Assembly (NCBI GenBank): GCA_965222975.1
Contig: CBDCVJ010000087.1
Coordinates: forward strand, 620,001 to 684,000
Length of the DNA stretch: 64,000 nt
Source of the DNA: UBA6168 sp965222975
Lineage (GTDB): Bacteria; Bacteroidota; Bacteroidia; Chitinophagales; Saprospiraceae
Direction: 5' to 3'
Shown here in pieces: positions 61,139 to 64,000 of this stretch. The notes beneath the pieces are model-generated. The model saw only the letters and a list, made by a program, of their open reading frames with translations. It had not been told where the DNA came from and did no database searches. Every line of letters begins with the position of its first letter. The first letter of the stretch is position 1. Both the position numbers and the translations under genes were made by a program.

Positions 61139-61171
61139 AAGTTATAAAAGCTGCATTTATTGCTAATAAAA

Positions 61172-61561
61172 ATGAACAACATGGCACAAGACAGAAACCT
61201 AAAAGCAGCAAAAAAGAAAGTCGCTGCAAAAAAAGAATTTTATAAGCACCTCATTTTATTTGGAATAGCCAGCGTATTTTTCATTGCACTAAATATGCTC
61301 CTAATTCCAGAACGGATTTGGTTTCATATTGCTATCTTGGCTTGGGGCATTGGTGGGGTGCTGCCTCATTATTTGCATGTATTTGGCATAGGCAGTTTGA
61401 CTTTATTTGGAAAAAAATGGGAAGAAGATCAAATAGAAAAAGAATTGGGGAAAATAGAAAACAATGAAGGGGGCATGGAATTGCAAGATTTGCCAGATGA
61501 TGTGGAAGAATTGAAGTTAAAAGAGTTACGGAAAAATTACGATGAAAATGATTTAGTGTAA
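61172..61561 (+). CDS. 2TM domain-containing protein
   Basis: About 129 residues from ATG 61172 (61181 is an alternative). A basic N terminus is followed by two helices, HLILFGIASVFFIALNMLLI and IWFHIAILAWGIGGVLPHYL, with conserved histidines, as in the 2TM domain of Bacteroidota, often fused to histidine kinases. Here it stands alone with an acidic C-terminal tail. The role is unknown; a membrane-sensing or scaffolding part is possible. Confidence 0.8.
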   Translation: MNNMAQDRNLKAAKKKVAAKKEFYKHLILFGIASVFFIALNMLLIPERIWFHIAILAWGIGGVLPHYLHVFGIGSLTLFGKKWEEDQIEKELGKIENNEGGMELQDLPDDVEELKLKELRKNYDENDLV

Positions 61562-61564
61562 AAA

Positions 61565-62125
61565 TTATATCCGCTTAAAATCCATCACCCAATTCGTTTC
61601 CCACTCCTCGTTTTTTTCATCAAAATAGGCCTGCTCCCAATGCGGCATGCCGTTTTCATTTTTCCAATAAAAACGGATTTTTACTTTTTTGCCGTTGTGG
61701 TTTTCTTCCCCATAAAATTTGCCGGCGCCATTTTCAAATTTTCCTTTCACTTGATATAATAAACCCAGGTCGGGGAAAGCAGTGGACGCCCAATAAATAG
61801 TCCATTCTTTCGTGTTTTTATTGTAAATGCGGTAATTGCTGCCGATGTGGGTTTCGCCATTCCGCTCCATAAAAAACTCATCGAGGACGACCATGCCGTT
61901 CATATGTTTCCATATTCTGCAAGTAGCGGGTGTTTCGATCCATTCGTTATTGTTGCTGAGCCATTGCTTCCGACGTTTGCCGATGATTTCCCATTCGCCA
62001 ATAATAAAATCAAAATCGTGGGAAATGCTTGGTTGGCTGCTGAGGTTCTGTACTGTTTTCGGGTGGCAGGCGAATAGACTTGTTATAAAAAAATATAAAA
62101 GGAGAATTAGTGATTTTTGCTTCAT
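61565..62125 (-). CDS. Lipoprotein with lipocalin-like (DUF1579-type) domain
   Basis: 186 residues from ATG 62125. Signal peptide with lipobox FFITSLFACHP. Mature part begins with DFDFIIGEWEIIGKRRKQWL and continues with strand blocks (NGMVVLDEFFMERNG, YRIYNKNTKEWTIYW), resembling DUF1579/lipocalin-like barrels. It might bind a small hydrophobic compound; no further support. It is convergent with the 2TM gene (four bases apart). Confidence 0.75.
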   Translation of the reverse strand: MKQKSLILLLYFFITSLFACHPKTVQNLSSQPSISHDFDFIIGEWEIIGKRRKQWLSNNNEWIETPATCRIWKHMNGMVVLDEFFMERNGETHIGSNYRIYNKNTKEWTIYWASTAFPDLGLLYQVKGKFENGAGKFYGEENHNGKKVKIRFYWKNENGMPHWEQAYFDEKNEEWETNWVMDFKRI

Positions 62126-62239
62126 GTCAAAACTTGTTTTTTTAACGTAGCGCAGTCTATAGGTCGTGAAACCAACTTTCCACTTCAATGATACAGCCTG
62201 AAGGCTGCCTTACATTCAGCAAAAATAATTATGCAAAAA

Positions 62240-63040
62240 TCACTGCAATTGTAAAAACCGCTGATCGCCCAAAAACTGTCGCGGCGGTACACCGGTCACG
62301 GTTTTAAAATCTTTAATAAAATGGGACTGGTCAAAATAACCGAATTGATAGCCAAGGTCGGTCAGTGAAGTATTGGAATTGTTTCTATAATATTTTGCAA
62401 GGGCGTTGATTCGGATTATTTTTTGAAATTCTTTTGGACTTAAGCCGATTTCTTCTTTAAATTTTTTTCTAAAATGGGAAGTGCTAAAGCCAGTTGTTTC
62501 CAATAATTTGGTCAGTTTAATTAGTCCATTGTTTTTTAATAATGTTTGAACAGCTTTTTCCAAAGGGGAATTGTTAATAGGCCGAATTTGCTTTAATAAG
62601 AATTCCTCTGCCAAGGTGACCCTTTCTGCATTGTTTTTTGCAATACGAATTTTTTCGCCAATTAACTTTCCATCTTCTCCCCAAATATCCCTTGGTAAAA
62701 TCAATTGGTTTTTTAATTCCGAAATGGGCATGGAGAAAAAATAGCGGGACATGCCCGGTTTCATCATGATGGCAAATATTTCTGTCCCTATTTCCGGTTT
62801 TAAAAAATAAGAAGCATTAAATGGCCCACCAATAAACACTTCAGGGCGTTTCTCCCATTTATTGGTAAATTGAGTGTGGTGGAAAAGGCCGTTTCCCAAA
62901 TGGAAAATAATTTGCACAGTGCCCAACGGCATCATATGCCTGATTTGGGTGTCGTTCTCCCCATGTTTGTAAAAGCAAAAACTTCCAAGGTGTTTCCCCA
63001 AAATTTTTGGCGGATATTTTTCATATGGCTGTTTGTACAT
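62240..63040 (-). CDS. AraC-family transcriptional regulator
   Basis: 266 residues. The N-terminal sensing domain (about 1-150, LGSFCFYKHGENDTQIRHMM, PLGTVQIIFHLGNG) is like that of many Bacteroidota AraC proteins. The C-terminal AraC DNA-binding domain (about 160-260) shows two helix-turn-helix units: TKLLETTGFSTSHFRKKFKE and LTDLGYQFGYFDQSHFIKDF. It is six bases downstream of the methyltransferase gene, probably in one operon. The ligand is unknown. Confidence 0.92.
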   Translation of the reverse strand: MYKQPYEKYPPKILGKHLGSFCFYKHGENDTQIRHMMPLGTVQIIFHLGNGLFHHTQFTNKWEKRPEVFIGGPFNASYFLKPEIGTEIFAIMMKPGMSRYFFSMPISELKNQLILPRDIWGEDGKLIGEKIRIAKNNAERVTLAEEFLLKQIRPINNSPLEKAVQTLLKNNGLIKLTKLLETTGFSTSHFRKKFKEEIGLSPKEFQKIIRINALAKYYRNNSNTSLTDLGYQFGYFDQSHFIKDFKTVTGVPPRQFLGDQRFLQLQ

Positions 63041-63046
63041 GGTTGT

Positions 63047-63586
63047 TTAATTTTTATGAACTTCTGGTCTCCACCCTTTTATTCTTGGCAACCATCTCGG
63101 CACATTCTTTTTGTATTCTAAATACTCTTCCCCAAACCGTTTTGCCAAGTCAGGTTCTTCTTTAAAGATGAAATAAATATAATTGATGAAAAAGAACAAT
63201 ATGCCCCATGTCATGATATAAGCCGATTTAAATAAAAAAGATTCGGCCAACAGAATAATGACAACGCCCAATATCATTGGGTTGCGGACATGTCGGTATA
63301 GGCTTTTTACCACCAGCTTTTTGGTGGGGTTCCAAGGGGCTAAAGTGCCATTCCCTATTTTTACAAAAAGGATGATGGATTGGATAAAAAGAAATAGCCC
63401 AAAGGCCAATAATGCTGCCCCGATTATTTGAGGAAAGGGTGTTCCAATTTTTTCAAATAATTCTATAGAAGGATTTTTTGAGAAATATTGAATCAAAGAA
63501 GGTATAATTATCAGCACCATGAAAGGCAAAGTGAGAATGGCTTTTAGATGATCAAGGGTAGAGGGTTTGTTTTTAGAATTGTTCAT
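63047..63586 (-). CDS. Isoprenylcysteine carboxyl methyltransferase-like membrane protein
   Basis: 179 residues with about four transmembrane helices and the PEMT/ICMT signature LYRHVRNPMILGVVIILLAE and the closing EEPDLAKRFGEEYLEYKKNV-PRW motif. Members of the family methylate isoprenylcysteines, phospholipids or other small compounds using SAM. The substrate in bacteria is usually unknown. It is translated just before the AraC regulator (six bases apart). Confidence 0.88.
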   Translation of the reverse strand: MNNSKNKPSTLDHLKAILTLPFMVLIIIPSLIQYFSKNPSIELFEKIGTPFPQIIGAALLAFGLFLFIQSIILFVKIGNGTLAPWNPTKKLVVKSLYRHVRNPMILGVVIILLAESFLFKSAYIMTWGILFFFINYIYFIFKEEPDLAKRFGEEYLEYKKNVPRWLPRIKGWRPEVHKN

Positions 63587-63974
63587 TGCTCCATGGTTTT
63601 TATCAGCGAAAGATAATCCTTTTTTCTTCTACATTTGACTTATCCTTTAAATAAAACCATGACATCATGAATTTTTTTTAACGTCCTCCTCTGACAGTCC
63701 GATTGTTGTCCAAACTTTCAGTTTATTTCCTTTAGAATATTTTAATAATGCCCCTTGGCCCCGTGCAATTGGCCAACCCCAAACCCAAAGGGTCATTCTT
63801 AGAGATAAATGGGAGGGAAATTGGTTGACGGGAAAAGTGATTAAATATTGATTGAAAAAGGCGTCTCTTTTTTATCATCCTGTAAAGAACTGTTCGCATT
63901 GGAGATGCTGTCTTGGCAGACGCTCTAACTTGAACAGTTCCTTTCAGGACGACAAAGTGGGGGCGTTTATAAAT
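63587..63974. other. Intergenic region
   Basis: AT-rich DNA upstream of the methyltransferase gene, without a recognised gene. Near 63882-63946 an inverted repeat AAGAACTGTTC ... GAACAGTTCCTT is seen, which may be the terminator or spacer behind a minus-strand gene entering from the right. Confidence 0.4.
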
Positions 63975-64000
63975 TTATCTTGCCACCACAAACCTTTTAC
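63975..64000 (-). CDS. Possible 3' end of a T9SS cargo gene entering from the right
   Basis: On the minus strand the last bases read KRFVVAR then TAA (63975-63977). A basic KRFVV-type end is typical of type A T9SS sorting domains. Only about eight codons are visible, so this is a weak suggestion. Confidence 0.2.

Overview
The window is a stretch of chromosome from a member of the Bacteroidota, most likely a saprospira/lewinella-like lineage (inference). The sequence supports this through a type IX secretion system (T9SS) and its cargo: a partial SprA, a PorP/SprF protein, a PorE-like OmpA protein, a PorG-like barrel, and surface proteins with type A and type B sorting domains. It is also supported by LytTR/LytS regulation, ECF sigma factors, a TonB-receptor-like barrel, and two promoters of the Bacteroidota form TTG-N20-TAnnTTTG. 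There is no phage, plasmid or CRISPR block; coding regions are ordinary chromosomal genes separated by unusually structured intergenic DNA.

Layout. 1-6.3 kb: end of sprA, moeA, lspA and a TPR protein. 6.6-18.6 kb: a GH73-like glucosaminidase, then a 2373-residue type B T9SS cargo protein followed by PorP/SprF and an OmpA protein, a trio probably used to export and anchor the giant protein. 18.7-24.4 kb: membrane protein, AlkD-like repair protein, DUF1080 lipoprotein, an orphan ORF, a VOC protein, a voltage-gated K+ channel and a PorG-like barrel. 24.5-29.7 kb: LytTR response regulator and LytS-type kinase divergent from an outer-membrane receptor and a dienelactone hydrolase. 30.4-33.4 kb: ECF sigma factor, small membrane proteins, and an Hsp20. 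33.5-41.8 kb (minus strand): a type A cargo protein, a degenerate MtfA-like protein, a lipoprotein, and a 1937-residue metalloprotease with nine pairs of PKD domains. 42.5-46.6 kb: lipoprotein, second Hsp20 and an ABC-F ATPase. 46.8-48.3 kb: a MITE relic and a tandem tRNA-like array. 48.4-55.9 kb: a frameshifted AsmA-like gene, a decayed IS4-family element, and a sigma factor / membrane anti-sigma-like barrel / PepSY-like lipoprotein cluster. 56.4-63.6 kb: GNAT, Dtd, a 41-residue membrane peptide, release factor 3, lipoproteins, a 2TM protein, an AraC regulator and a methyltransferase.

The most unusual features are non-coding. (1) At 47456-48295 a genuine tRNA-Val(UAC) is followed by five tRNA-like copies in a 136-bp tandem array. 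All five have a lengthened anticodon arm (19 instead of 17 nt between the D arm and the variable region), a broken first acceptor pair, and come in two loop classes. (2) A non-autonomous transposable element (MITE) of 184 bp with perfect 20-bp terminal inverted repeats and an 8-bp target duplication sits inside a GNAT acetyltransferase relic; removing it restores the reading frame. A shortened 85-bp sibling at 61054-61138 has its own perfect 8-bp duplication. (3) Many gene borders hold long hairpins built of short tandem units or 35-37-bp inverted repeats.

All assignments are from reading the sequence; no database search was possible.
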